A stretch of DNA of 64,000 nucleotides from Massospora cicadina (GCA_022478985.1 JAKSZP010007882.1:372001-436000); one strand, 5' to 3'. Counted from the first letter of the stretch, positions 33,407 to 45,364 are shown. Notes: generated from the sequence alone by a model not told the origin. Numbers and translations are program-made.

Positions 33407-33720
33407 AAGTGCTCTCTTCTGCAAGATATCCAGTTCAATTAACCAGGTATTTCACTTTACCATGATGTGTTTGTCTCCCTTTAATAGCCTCCACCTTATA
33501 CTCAGGACAGGGAACTTTAATCAGTGGTGGTGCTAGTTCTTTGACTTTCTGGTGTGGTAGGGAACTTCCTTCTTTTTTTGTGCAAGAGGGAACGATGGAA
33601 TACTTTGTGAATTTTCCAACCTTCAGGCAATTCAAGACGGTAAGCCACCTTTCCTATAGCCTCTATGACCTTGTATGGCCCTACGCGCCTATGAGCAAGT
33701 TTCTGACATGGTACATTCAA
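33407..33720 (-). pseudogene. C1 integrase C-terminus and proximal chromodomain
   Basis: The GPY/F module (RRVGPYKVIEAIGKVAYRLE, then WKIHKVFHRSLL) at 33517-33720 is followed, after a shift, by CPEYKVEAIKGRQTHHGKVK and YLVN (33435-33560). The latter is a chromodomain, a methyl-lysine histone reader that directs integration of chromoviruses to chromatin. The domain is cut after GYLAEEST by element B; its end is at 25.96-26.05 kb. Confidence 0.8.
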
Positions 33721-33832
33721 AGGAATATTGTGAGCATCCAGATAAACTTGGCTACCTACTTCAACACCTTACCAGGCACATGCTTCCTATCCGCAAAGTC
33801 CTTGTAAGTATGTACTGCTCAGTTCATATTTT

Positions 33833-34603
33833 CTAAGCAAAGTACATAAGTTTGATGAATTTTTTTAAAAATTTTCTCCCAGGGGAGTTGTCTGCTTCAA
33901 CAGATGGCAATGGTTCCCAGTTCGCATCATGCCTATAGTTAGTTTTGAATGGTGACATTCCAGTTGAAGAATGATCTAGAGCGTTATAACAGAATTGGGC
34001 CATAGGCAACAACTCAGCCCAGTTGTCCTGCTCCGCATTAACATAGCATCTCAGGTACTGCTCCAGCTCCTGATTAACTCTTTCAGTCTGTCTATCAGTT
34101 TGCGGATGGTATGCAGTGGATAAACATCTCTTGATTCCAAGGTCTATATGGATCTTTTTCCAAAAGTTTGATGTGAATTGAGACCCTCTGTCTGAGACCA
34201 CCTCCTTGGGAGTACCATGATGCAGGAATAGATTTCATATAAACAGACGAGCTATCTCTTTATCCATGACATTGGTAGTAGTTGGGATAAAATAAGCCAT
34301 TTTAGTAAATCTATCTACCACCACCAGTACTGCATTGAATCCTTTGGAACGGGGTAGCTCTACTATAAAATCCATGGATATTGACTCCCATGACTTTTGT
34401 GCGATTGATAATGGTTGTAATTGTCCTTCAGGAAGTCCTCTACGAACCTTGATGCGCCCACAGACCTCACACCATGCCACATATTTTAAGGCGTCCCCTC
34501 TAAGACCAGGCCATTGGTAAGATCTTTGAATCAGTTGGATCATTTTATTCTTTCCAGGATGTCCTGCCATGCCTACATCGTAGTGCTCGCGCATAACATC
34601 CAA
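33833..34603 (-). pseudogene. C1 integrase core
   Basis: An HHCC zinc finger (EHYDVGMAGHPG..., then WCEVC) is followed by SMDFIVELP (first Asp), VVVDRFTKMAYF, VSDRGSQF (second Asp) and RQTERVNQELEQYLRC (Glu). All three catalytic acids are present. A single break near 34.2 kb separates two long open frames (122 codons each). This is the Tf1/sushi-like chromovirus integrase pattern. Confidence 0.85.
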
Positions 34604-35331
34604 TCTTAAAGGTCCTTCTGGTACATAAAAACAACTTTTTTCAGAATAATGACTGACCCTTTAACGAGTAATCCTTTTTGTACCACATGCTGTCTAAGTT
34701 TTAAATGAGATCATTCTTCACATTCTAACAGAAAGCATCATCATTTTGAACATCCAAAAGCTCATCTCCACGGCCCACTAGTACAAGATGTGATAATAAT
34801 GCAGCAGGATCCTTGGTCTTCAGAAACACATGTATATTAAACTCTGTAATTTCCCCCTCTTCAGGTATCATGTCAAGACGCCGGCTTAAGGAATCTTGAA
34901 CGACATTATTTTCCCAGGTTTGTAGCTAATGTCCAAGTCATAATCCGTCAGAGTAATTGCCCATCATGCCTGACGCTGGTTCAATTGCCGTGGGGTGAAA
35001 AAGTAAGTGAAATTTTATGGTCTGTCAAAACATTTTTGTACTTTGCCCCACATAGGCACCAGCGCCAGTGTTTTAGACATTAAACAACGGCCAACATTTC
35101 CATGTCATAGATAGGATAGTTTCATTCCGCTGGGATAAATTTCTTGAAATAGTAGGCTATGGGATGCAGCCTACTATCATCCCACTTCTGCAATAAAGCC
35201 CCCCCAATAGCGTATCCTGTAGCATCAATCTCAACCACTAAGGGCTTTTCATCTTTGGGCATTGACAACACAGGTGCAGAAACAAAGACAGCCTTCAAGT
35301 CAGAAAAGATTTTTCCGCCACATGAGACCAT
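34604..35331 (-). pseudogene. C1 RNase H
   Basis: The open frame 35122-35331 has FSDLKAVFVSAPVL and VVEIDATGYAIGGALLQ, with the first catalytic Asp, and PIAYYFKKFIPAE, with the second-acid region. The remainder down to 34604 is broken but in register before the zinc finger. Confidence 0.7.
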
Positions 35332-36060
35332 TTATATGGAACACTTTCTGATGTAAGCCGTGTTAAGGGTAACGCAATAGAAGAAAAGTTTTTGATAAAA
35401 TCCTTGCAAAAGTTTGCCAAGCCTAAAAAACTGTGAACATCCTTCCAAATATTAGATGCAGGCCAAGATGTGATGGTATCCACTTTGCTAGGTGCCATGG
35501 TGAACCCATTTCTGCCCAAAACATAACTAAGAAATTCAACTTCCTCCTGTGCAAACTCACATTTTGATAGCTTTACATGTAAGCTGTACCTTCTAAGCTT
35601 CTCAAAGTCCAAATTCAAGTGCAGTAAGGGCTCCTCCTGCGTCTTGCTGTAGATCAAGATGTCATCAAGATAGCCTACGCAGAAGTGGTCTAGGTAGCCA
35701 CCCAGCACCGTATTAATCATTTATTGAAATGTATTAGGTGCGTTGCACAATCCAAATGACATCACCAGATACTAAATAGCCCAAATTGTGTCTTAAATGC
35801 TGTTTTCCACTCATCACCTTCTTTTATCCATATATGGTTGAATGCATCCTTCAAGTCAACTTTGAAAAAGATTGTAGCTCCAGACAATTGGTCACTCAAG
35901 TGATCAGCATCAGGTAAGGGATACCGGATCTTTATGGTTATTTTATTGAGCTTCTGGTAGCTTATACATGACCATAGTTCACCGCTCTTCTTACAAACAA
36001 ACAACAATGGTGATGAACAGGGAGAGTGGGACTCTCATATAAACCTCTTATCAAGCATTG
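35295..36060 (-). pseudogene. C1 reverse transcriptase
   Basis: Two long open frames. 35762-36007 has KSGELWSCISYQKLNKITIK, YPLPDADHLSDQL, FFKVDLKDAFNHIWI (first Asp) and WKTAFKTQFG. 35295-35720 has the palm GYLDDILIYS with YLDD at 35661-35672, then KCEFAQEEVEFLSYVL and FLGLANFCKDFI. The catalytic triad is intact, and only a short segment between the frames is lost to a shift. Confidence 0.8.
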
Positions 36061-36251
36061 TATCCGGGTATTCTCTCAGGGGCAATCTGTTCCCTCTTAT
36101 TTCAACTATAGATAGGTCCATGCATAGGCTGCTTCCCTTCTAGTAAATCAATTGCGTGATCAAAAGGACCCATGAGCTGGTAGTTGCTTAGCCTCCTCCT
36201 CTCCCAAAAAAAGTGAAGCCCATTTTTCGAGATACTCAGGGATCTTTCCTT

Positions 36252-36675
36252 TTAAGGCTCCAATGGACCACACTGAGAAACTGTTGCAGACATGTGAAAA
36301 CCTTTATGCTCTTCTGAAGCACACTCAATGAGCTTATCCTTTAGCTTAATTGTGATAGAGTTCCGTCCATAATTGTGCTGGAGTTCATCCTTTGTCCACC
36401 AAGGATACCCAAGAATTACAGGATGGGGTAAACTACGCAGGACCCAAAATTCAACTTTCAATTTACTTACCCCAAAAGTTAAGTCAATGTGACGTGAGCA
36501 GCGGTAAGCTAAAATACTGTCCATCATTTCCCAAGGTTACTTTCATCAAAGGTTTCTTTGCATGCAAGCCCATCATTTTCACTGCATGCTCTGAGATGAA
36601 GTTCCGTGAGGCCCCACTGTCCAGCAAAGCCATAGTTTTCAAATTTCTCTTTCCAACATTTAAATTTAAACTCAA
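36252..36675 (-). pseudogene. C1 aspartic protease
   Basis: MALLDSGASRNFISEHAV holds the intact DSG catalytic triad (36484-36675). A shifted frame (36252-36527) has LPHPVILGYPWWTKDE, the C-terminal strand typical of chromovirus proteases. The same strand is found in C3 (HPVILGIQWW). The region 36061-36251 is the degraded RT leader. Confidence 0.75.
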
Positions 36676-36847
36676 TACTGGATAAGATGCTTATTATTTT
36701 TAATGAGGAATTGAGGGTCTGAGGTTTTTTTGTAGCACTTCTGTTCCCAGAATTATCTTGGTCTGCTAATACCCACTATTAGACTCTGGGTGACCTCAGT
36801 AACTTTGTTTAAGGGTAGCGTGATGGGGTGGTGTCTAATCAAATCTG

Positions 36848-37392
36848 CTAAGTGACCTCCAACCCTTGTCTGAAATAAGGCGCTCCCATTTCCTCATCTG
36901 ATTCTGCCCTCTGAAAGTTCTTAAAAAACTCATATGTATATTGCTCAATTGTTTGACCTTCCTGTTGAAGGTTCATCAAGGCAATCCGTGCCTGTAATCT
37001 GTTACCAGTGGAAGCCACCGCAAATAACAACTGACCTTTAAATGCTTCATAATCTTCACACAAATTCTCATTCTCTTCTAAGGCCCTTATAAAACATCAC
37101 AGAGCATCATCAGTGAGTTGTGAGCCTACTGCCATCTTTTTCACGTGTCATCTGAATAGTAATCAGGATAAGCTTTTAAATATGCCCCCAACAATGTAAT
37201 ACCTTCTTTTACTTCAGCTAAAGTTAATTTCTTAATCAAGGAGACTGTAGGGTAAGTCATAGTTGTATAGTTGGCAACACACTCTGTTTGCATCTGAATG
37301 GGTCCTACTGCTTCTTTGTAAGTTATTTCATATTGCTTTACCAGTGAAACCATCTGCACCAGTAATTGGTATCTTTTCATCGAATAAAACAA
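36848..37392 (-). pseudogene. C1 gag
   Basis: Two open stretches in order, 37141-37392 and 36848-37063. The second reads FKGQLLFAVASTGNRLQARI and LQQEGQTIEQYTYEFFKNFQ, the C-terminal gag capsid pattern. A knuckle is not visible. It begins about 60 bases inside the 5' LTR. Confidence 0.65.
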
Positions 37393-37452
37393 ATATTAAA
37401 GCTCCCAATAAAAATGCAGTGGAATATTTATTATAAATCATGGTGGGCAAAA

Positions 37453-38230
37453 TGTTAGGGACTGGTGTACTACTGACCTGGTTGGTGGTAGCTAACCATG
37501 AACTAGCATAACCAAGGGGTTTGATCCAGTATGACAAGGACACTAGAGGTGTCCATGTATAAGAAATGGTGGGTAAGATGGTATGGGAGTTTCCTAAAGA
37601 TATGGTTTTAATATAGGAAAATTGGAAGGGAGTTTCTTGTAGATGGGGTGGTAGATTGGTATTGATAACACTTTAGTAAATAATTTTAATAGCGTCTGCA
37701 TGATAAAGAATATTTTTAAAATTATTTGAGGTGAGTCAACCTTGGGACAACTATACCACACCGAGAATGTTTTCTAGCCAGTACAGGTTTTTAACTCAAA
37801 ACCTGCACTAGGGGTGGAAGCAATTTACCCGCTCAGCTAAACACCCTAAGAATATTTTATTGACCACAAATACTAACCAAATGAATGCCTTGGTTTAATA
37901 TACCATCCAACTTCCTGTACTTACCTAAGCTTAATTGTTTTTAAAACAGTGCACTATTAATCTCTGGAGCTTATGGGATTGTAAATTGCATGTGATTTTG
38001 AAAAGCAGTGGAAATCATCTCAATTGTATTGTAAATTTGGTTTGATGTGATTAACTGACTCAATATTATCACAATTGAGGTAATTCAAATTAATGATCGA
38101 ACATTTTTGATACAATTATTCATTTGATATGCAATTATTCGATCTAACTTTATCACATATCCTCTTGATCTGATAGATGATGTCTGTAATCTCAGGAATT
38201 TCACTAATGTCAGGATTCACCCTGACACCA
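37453..38230 (-). repeat. C1 5' LTR carrying a SINE
   Basis: It is collinear with 25314-25957 on both sides of a 131-bp insertion (37717-37847). It ends ccctgacacca before the target copy actaa. The sequence between the LTR and gag (37393-37452) shows no copy of the shared gypsy primer site. Confidence 0.85.
37717..37847 (-). mobile_element. SINE family 1, copy 1
   Basis: This tRNA-derived SINE on the minus strand is flanked by a perfect 11-bp duplication aagaatatttt (37706-37716, 37848-37858). The empty site is seen in C1's other LTR. The head reads TAGCTGAGCGGG (37828-37839), a perfect match to the RNA polymerase III A-box pattern. A B-box-like stretch follows but has drifted. The 3' end is CACCTCAAATAATTTT. 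It would be transcribed by Pol III and moved by a LINE. Confidence 0.85.
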
Positions 38231-39260
38231 ACTAATGACTACCTTATATATTCATACCATTTTTGAACTTATAACATTCTAGAAGGACACCTACAAGTTT
38301 GTTATGGGGGATTCAGAGAACTGTTGTGGCTTAGTTCTGAGCGCTTCTGGGATTGGTCATCCTTAGAAATACTAATTAATTAGAGGCTTTCTTAGTATGA
38401 AAAAGCTAGACAAGCCCTATTTTCTCCCAATATCAAGTGGTTTCTCTTTCTAAACCTTTTTAGATGGTTAGTATCAATGTTGTAAGTCTGCTAAATCAAG
38501 CGTCCAATGGCCAATGATTCATATTAATAGCTGTACTTACTTACTAAATAGATCAAGGCCACATTCCTTTCTTCAGCTCCAGCCAAAGCTACCACCTTAT
38601 TGTATATAATTGCATTATCAACCAAAATGGTTGTCCTATAATTCTCTTAGAGAGATGGAGAAAGCATTTGGTCATCAATGGTGAAAGAATTAACTGACTT
38701 AATGGTATTCACTCAAGTGTTTACCACCCTTATCATTCTGCTACCAATGAGATTGTAGATCAAGTTATGCTACTTTAGTCTCAACTTATCTAAAAAATGC
38801 CTGACAACCTTCTACATTGGCTGCAATATTTACATAGTGCAATTCTGGCTTACCAATTTTAGCCAACATCATGTCTTTAAAATTTCTCCTTTCAAGCTTT
38901 GTATAGAAGGAATCTTTAATTAACCACTAAAGTACATATATGTTAGACCATGCCTCCTCAAAACCCTGAAGTTACCATGAAAGCTATTGCTAACTATATT
39001 ATTTGGCTTCATGATCTGGCCTTAGATAATCTGTCTACTACCATCTCCAGAGAACATATCAGTAGAAAACAAATCTCACTACATATCTTCTAGCTAGGAC
39101 TTAGTCTTTTTTACCATAACCAGCCAGGTAGAAGAAACAACAATCTAGCTTCAAATTGTCAGGACCTTACAGGGTCATTTTAAGAGAGTAAATGAACATT
39201 TGATTGTCAAGATTACCAAGGGTACTGTTGAATGGTTGACTGGATCTAAATCTTCGCTTA
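38231..39260 (+). pseudogene. Element G: integrase
   Basis: Plus-strand sequence beyond C1 gives FILIAVLTY, INQNGCPI, SSVYHPYHSATNEIVDQVML near 38.73 kb (family YHPatNgivErvn), KMPDNLLHWLQYLHSAILAY and a long C-terminal stretch with IIWLHDLALDNL. It continues G's RNase H remnant at 24.93-25.30 kb. The third catalytic acid of the YHP block is Asp (VDQ), where Glu is usual. Confidence 0.6.
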
Positions 39261-39625
39261 TTATAAACCAAAGATATCCTAAGTATATCTGAACTTGAAT
39301 TTGTGGCCTAGCGATTTCACTTAATTATATTCAACTATGATGACATGGGCTCGAGGGCTTTGTTGGTTAGGTCAAACTTAAATTTAAATTTTGATATAAT
39401 GATTCAGGCACGTGGGCTTTGTTGGTTTATGTTGAAATTAGTTTTTAATGTCGGTCAAGTTTTTGATCAAATTAATTATTAATTAGTGATACAAATCGTC
39501 TTGGTATGTGCTGCTGATTGCATGTGAAAGTGAATTGGTTCAGCTATTTTGAAGATATGACAAAACGCCATCTCAAGGATGATGATGGTGTTTACTCTGA
39601 CTCTGAGGCTGAGCATGATGCCCTG
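39261..39625. other. Non-coding stretch after G integrase
   Basis: No gene is seen. It contains two imperfect direct copies of a roughly 70-bp unit, each with gggctttgttggtt (near 39355 and 39417). It may be G's 3' untranslated region or a degraded LTR. No polypurine tract could be placed. Confidence 0.25.
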
Positions 39626-39843
39626 TGTTGAAGTATTTGTAGACGTCATTACAAACTTTTTACGTGGCCAAGGGTCACTGAAAAGTAAGGCGTTATGGGT
39701 AAGATGTGGTTAACATTGAATCCTATAAATAACCCTTGCAATTAAACTAATAAAGATATCCTTTAACTTCTGGATTAAGTTTCTAGTTTATCTTATAACC
39801 TTTTTGCGTTATCACTTTTGCTTTATATTAAAGTTGATTTTCA
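39626..39843 (+). repeat. Possible copia-type LTR and primer site
   Basis: A 218-bp segment starts TGTTGAAGTATTTG, holds a TATA-like cctataaataa and aataaag, and ends gattttca. Directly after it comes ttgggatcagtaggatcatgg, which resembles the initiator-tRNA primer site of Ty1/copia elements. An ATG at 39862 opens some 39 codons (MAAGHYPSETTGYTIEVLP) before a stop. A partner LTR was not found. Confidence 0.35.
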
Positions 39844-40364
39844 CTTGGGATCAGTAGGATCATGGCAGCGGGCCATTATCCAAGTGAAACAACTGGGTAT
39901 ACAATTGAAGTATTACCAAAAAGCTATATCATAAATTTAAAGCACCATCCTGTCTATTGTCCTCACACAATAGATGCTTGAAGCTGCAGTTTCCACCAAA
40001 CAACAAACCAGCCATCAGGTGAAGCCCAAATTTTCAACAGGTACCATGCTGAATAGAGTGCATAGCTATTTATGGTCTTTTACCCCCACGCCAAGATTTA
40101 GGATAAATCATCATCAAGATTTGATATCTGATTTGGGCAATTTCCCAATTAGACAGTCTAACTTGATATGAAGAAAATAAATTCCCTAGAGTAGTGTTAC
40201 TAAATCCAATATAAAGAATTCTTTACATCTTCATTGAATAATCCTAGGAAGCCTGTCAAAATCTGAGAAGAACAAATTGAGTGAAGACCTTGTCTTGGAA
40301 GTCCCTGTCAATTTATCTAGAGAACTGGTACCTTACCCCTTATAAACATTACTCACTTTTAATA

Positions 40365-40479
40365 AAAAAGTATTTGAGGTGGGTCAACCTTGGGAAAATA
40401 TACCAACACTGAGAATTTTTCTAGCCAGTACAGGCTTTGAACCTGTATTGAATAAAACCTGCACTAGGGTGGAAGCAGG
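40365..40479 (-). mobile_element. SINE family 1, copy 2 (5' truncated)
   Basis: It is homologous to 37717-37847 and flanked by a perfect 15-bp duplication tactcacttttaata (40350-40364, 40480-40494). It retains the B box (ggctttgaacc on plus, 40433-40443) and the 3' end CACCTCAAATA, but has lost the A-box head. 5' truncation at insertion is typical of LINE-driven copying. Confidence 0.8.
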
Positions 40480-40494
40480 TACTCACTTTTAATA

Positions 40495-42870
40495 TAGTAG
40501 TTTACTGTTCATATGATATTTTTAGTTGTCAAGCCGTTGTTGAGCTAAACTTAAACATAATTAGATATTAATGATAATTCTACTTTAATTTTTATATTTA
40601 TTGAAGCTTAAATTAAGGTCTAAAGGTATCCTAAACTATACCTGGCCGTCAGAATCTTTCCTCTCACCAAAATGCCCTGACTTAATCCTTTTTGCTACAC
40701 CAATTTTAGCTCCAGACAATTTACCACTTGCCAGTGTTGCAATAAAGGAGGCTAAAATGTAAAGTTATGAAGTTTGTTTAAAATACGATATGGTGTCAAT
40801 TATATTTAGATTAGTGACTGAACAAGTTGAAATTAGATTCTAATACATGGCCAGGTATTCATTAGGGTACATGAATGCTCAGTGACAATACTGAAAATTG
40901 GCTAGCTAGCCTAAGTATACCCCAAGAATATAATTGCATCAGCATGCAAATGGGTCTTTAAAGCAATTTCTAGAGTATCTACAGGAGAGATGATATTGCT
41001 ATAAGAGGCACTGGCATTAAAGCTGATGAGAGGTTAATTAATTGCAATCCTGTGATAGGACCAGGAATTTCAACTATTCCTATTGATTAAGATTTTGTAC
41101 TTCATCTAAAAAATATTTTCATATCATTATATTTTGGAAGTATTAAAAACACAATTTTATTATGTTTTAAGTATTTTATTGAACCTAAAGGTGCACAATT
41201 TTAATTTTCTAAGAGTGGCACTCAATACAGAGAGTGGTAATTTGACCACCTTTGGAACTCTCAGCTCACCTGGATCATGGTGGACTCCCCCAATTTTGGC
41301 TGTAATCCTCTCACCAATTCATACACAGAATTTGTGGGCTTCAGCTCAAAGTATGAAAAGAAACTTATTATTTTAGATGAAGAACCACAATTTTTTACCT
41401 TAGAAGTCCCTTCTAATCAAAATGTGTAACAGCAGATATACAGCTCTTAGGTGTTAGAACCTCATTATCTTATAATTGGAGGTCCTCCAATTACACACCT
41501 GAAAATCACAAAAAATTCTCAAATAGCTCATTAAAGAGTTCAATTTGCATGCCAATGACCAAGAGAAAAACTTTATGGACAAATTTTACATCACTGAGAC
41601 CAAGCCTAACGCTACAAAAGTTACATGGCTTACCTCATTAGAGCAATGATGATCTTAATCAGAAGACTTATTATAATCAAAACATTAAGTAATAACTTGC
41701 TTCCTAATTTTAGTATCTATTCACCAACTCAGCATGTGCTGGCTTGCCACAGCATTAAGATTTAATACTTAATGGACTTTTCACAGTTGCAAAAGAGCAA
41801 CAATTTTATTTCCATGATTATTTTGACTACACTTTTTAGAAGTCAGAAATGTGTTGTCCAATTTCAAAGATGCATCATAGAATTAAGCGAGTATTTAGAC
41901 CAATTTGTGCAACAATTGTATGATGAGCTTCCATAGGCAATATGTGACCTTATAGTTGCAGAGGTCTTACCCTTACATGTATCTGCAAAGAAATACACTT
42001 TAAACCACCTTAAAGTGTTCCACGAAGGATTTTAAATAAAAACCAGTTTCTATGCTAATGCTGAACACTGTTAGGAACAGGTTAATCCATTAAATGATGC
42101 CTCGCCAAGTTTAGAGATTAGGTCACTGATAAACTCAATTAGCTCCAGTTATATATATCCAGATCTGAAAAGATGAAAACAGAGATTTTCTCATTTCATA
42201 GAACTTCAGAGTATATTCAACTGTTCACTTCTGAACCCTTTACATGGGATGGTACAAACTCAAGATCACTCAGGCGCCATGGCCACACATTTGCTAAAAC
42301 AAATGAATATGCTGTAATTGAAGGACAACTTGATTCCCTGAATGACGCAAATGGCAGATTATATTGCAAAAACAAAAACTACTACAATCATCTGAACATC
42401 ACTACCTTAAAGCAAGAGATGCTCAATGTGATAGTTATCAACTATGTAATATTCTATATGACTTTTAATAGTGATTAAGCCATCTGGAAAAAAGCTAGAT
42501 GCCAAGAAGTAACACTAACAAAGCGCCTAACAAAAAACTGATAAAGGGAGGGGAAAATTAAATGAGGTTGTTTGTAAAAAGGAAGATCTAAAAGCACCTC
42601 TCAAGGGGCCTTTTGCAGCTTTAAATGAAGAGGGAATGGGTCCGCCTCAAGAAGCAGTTCTGGAGAAAAAGAATTCGCTTCCACATATGATTTTCTCAGA
42701 GGAATCAAAATCATGCTTGTTGCAATGTACACATATCCAAAATTCCGCACATAAACCTGCTGTTGGCAAGAACACTCCTTTACATGTCACCATTTATCTC
42801 ACCTTAATCATTTTTAAAAAAGTGGAGATGCCCCATTGGTGCTGATATTGTGCAGCTCAGAAGGTGAATA
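40495..42870. other. Unresolved degenerate sequence
   Basis: No domain could be assigned. Plus-strand open stretches of 70-100 codons (41134-41376, 42173-42478, 42636-42845) have no recognised motif. Near 41.87 kb the plus strand reads ELSEYLDQFVQQLYDEL and LNHLKVFHEGF, which look gag-like. The region is probably gag and LTR remains of element J and an older copy. Confidence 0.3.
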
Positions 42871-42879
42871 GTATTTTAA

Positions 42880-43280
42880 ATTAGGTTTAGATTGCCAGAA
42901 GAATAAAAAAAGTTTGAGTTTACTGTGGAAGGATAATCGACCAGAATAAATTAAAGTTCTAACCTCAACATCAAAAGTGCAGACAAGTCATCTGTTACTT
43001 GGATAGTAGCTATGTTTTTTATCAGAAGGTCAAAAAATCCATGATGAAGCTCTTTTTTGGGTTGTGGTGACTGGGAAGTTGGAACAATGCAAAGCCAAGC
43101 TCCTCAATATTGGGTTTCAACGCAATATGACCTTCACCAAATTTTCCAACCACCTTATTCAAGAGTCTTGCTTGTTACAAGGGGCTGTGATCTATCTGAA
43201 GCTGATTTGGATATAGTGATGATCTCAGTTATAAAGCCATGCAAAAACTTTTCTGATGCAATTTCTTCAGTTCTATAAGG
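42880..43280 (+). pseudogene. Element J: gag
   Basis: The plus strand aligns with the gag of D and B. NIKSADKSSVTW parallels SADQVTCYL, and VMISVIKPCKNFSDAIS parallels AMMAAVKPYxELYNAM. Three frames are mixed. It shows that J belongs to the B/D family. Confidence 0.5.
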
Positions 43281-43999
43281 AGAGTTGCCCTTATGTAAAA
43301 TGGGCGCTACTTGTAGCAGGTTTGTACCAATTTCTAGTCCCTATAATTGTGATATAATTTTTTATCCCTGACCAAACGACAATCCCTCCCACATGAACCA
43401 AGCATAATCCACCCATGAACCCAGAGCTGGGAAAACAAATAACATTTAAAAACGTGATGGTTCCTATATAACTTGTTACAAATACCACCAAATAGGCTAC
43501 TAAGAATTGAACTTCCCTGAGAAGAAAAAGAGTACACATGGTACAATTGACTTTTAACGATCTTGGAAAAGACATGCATAGAAGAGGAGGGACTATTCAT
43601 CTCTACCAATATAATACACCAGTCTAACAAAATAAGCACAATATAATTTTGTAATATACACAGAACTTCATCTGATATTTACTATAGCAGACAACTGCAA
43701 CCAAAATTAATGTAGTAATGACTTATATACAAACAAATTAAGTTACAGTAAAATAAAGCCCTAAAAGGAATAAATAAGACACCCAACTATCAAATATAGA
43801 GAAAAGCTCATCAGACAAACCACGCTGATTCACCAATGAACATCCCTTAGGAAGGAGTTAATATGACTGTCTAAGCAAACATAATTACAAGAAACTATCC
43901 AAAGGTTGGGTTTTGCTTTAAGTTTTATAAACAGGAATGAATAATTATGTGTACAAGTATTGGATAACTGAATTTATTCTTACTATATATTTACTTATT
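43281..43999. other. Element J: region between gag capsid and protease
   Basis: This holds no recognised motif. Minus-strand frames at 43291-43639 are open for about 100 codons but are hydrophobic and low-complexity and lie opposite to J. The place where a zinc knuckle would sit could not be identified. Confidence 0.3.
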
Positions 44000-44341
44000 G
44001 AAATAATTTTATGGCAAAAAATTGGGTAATAATTAACACTGGGGCATAGTTCAACGTTGTGTTGATCAAGATGACGGCTAAAAATTATAAAAAATGGATG
44101 TTAAAAACAGGTACATATCAATACTGATGGAACTTAATGTACCTTAACTAAAGGAACATATAACATCTTACATCAACATTGGTTCAATTGGTGTATTAAC
44201 GACCACATATAAATTTCCAATTAGCGTTATGTCCTGTTGATTTTGAAGGTTTTTATGCAGTATTTCTAAAGCCATTATCAGTATGTCAAGAGTCATTAAA
44301 ACTCAAAGTCACAAAATTCCAGTTTATTCTCATTGCATGGC
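44000..44341 (+). pseudogene. Element J: aspartic protease, first part
   Basis: The plus strand reads KNWVIINTGA then stop then FNVVLIKMTAK, the retropepsin start. The catalytic Asp codon is AAC (Asn) at 44035-44037, so the enzyme is dead. The frame is interrupted at 44346 by chromovirus C2 and J resumes at 50352. Confidence 0.6.
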
Positions 44342-44346
44342 ATACT

Positions 44347-45217
44347 TGTAAGGAGAGTGTCTATAACTCTTTTGTTCCCAGCAGGGTAGTGCACGGTGCA
44401 CATGCCCAACGCAAGGGACCTAGATGTCAATAATAAAGTGAGAAGAGCCCCGCAGAGGGTGCTGGAGCTGAAGTAACTTAGAACAATGGTGTTTAAAGAT
44501 ATATAAAAGAACAAAACCCAGACTAACACCAAGACTGGAGTGAACCCCAAAAGTGGGGTCCATACCCAAGCGGTGCTATGGGATGGAGGGACCAAAGGTC
44601 CAGCGGGGCACCTGAGGAGAGAGTTAGGGTTGTGAAAATAAAATGGTTAACATTGCATGAGACCTCCTCAAAGAGGTCCACGCACAGGTACACCCAAGGT
44701 AAAAAACAAATAGTATAATGCATGAAGGACTTTTATTAGGAAAAAAGTTAATCAACAAAAGATTAGTCTCAAGTGAACATATTTAAGGAAACTCGGTGGA
44801 ATAATTAAATGATGGAAGTGGTTCTAAGCTTAGCGCTCCAATAAGTTCACGCTTCCATTGGTCAATGTACTATACTTGGTAATCGACCAAACTTGGGTAT
44901 TGATTGTAGGTAAGGCTGATCTGAGCTGGAAATTTCAAAAACTGAACAATTTTCAAGCCCCCATTGACTGAGAAATTGAAGAAGGCCGTCATTTATATTT
45001 GAAAAGCTGGTTCATTTTGATGCACCTGCTGTAATACAGGGCCAAAATTTTCTCACATCCTCAGGACCAACCTGGGCATACCTCGCCTTAACCCAGCATT
45101 GGTCAAAGGTATGTTTGAGGTCAGGCAGACCTGCCAACTTTACTCTCTTGGCCTCCTGACATGCAGCTTTATCTTTGGTGTTTGTCCCCATTATCATGTC
45201 ATCCTTAAGCCATGACA
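44347..45217 (-). repeat. C2 3' LTR with polypurine tract
   Basis: It starts TGTAAGGAGAGTG and ends AAGCCATGACA on the plus strand. Outside its inner end the minus strand reads aaaaataagagggtaa (45218-45233), the polypurine tract. It contains the block atataaaagaacaaaa (TATA-like on plus) and tttttatt near 44732 (AATAAA on the sense strand). Confidence 0.9.
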
Positions 45218-45364
45218 TTACCCTCTTATTTTTGGGGCTCCACCCCCTCCAGGGGCTTGCGCCAGGAAAAAGTTCTTGTGGGATGGGGCCAACTTCATAG
45301 TGGAAACAGTTTTCTTTGATTGAGATATGGCGGCCTGAGAAAATTTTTCTATGGAAACCGTCAA

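Larger units (their letters stand above)
25314..38230 (-). mobile_element. Chromovirus C1, complete, with element B nested inside
   Basis: LTRs lie at 25314-25957 and 37453-38230 (the latter enlarged by a SINE), flanked by actag at 25309-25313 and actaa at 38231-38235. Internal order on the minus strand is gag, PR, RT, RH, IN, chromodomain. PR, RT and IN keep their catalytic residues, making C1 one of the best preserved elements here. It lies between RNase H and integrase of G, and is itself split by B inside the chromodomain. Confidence 0.85.

Noticed and set aside
37717..37847. A genuine tRNA gene
   Set aside because: The A box is good but the cloverleaf does not close, there is a long non-tRNA tail, and target duplications flank it; it is a SINE.
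43291..43639. Overlapping minus-strand ORFs as an envelope gene
   Set aside because: They are opposite to J, short, low-complexity, and show no signal peptide followed by a Cys-rich ectodomain.
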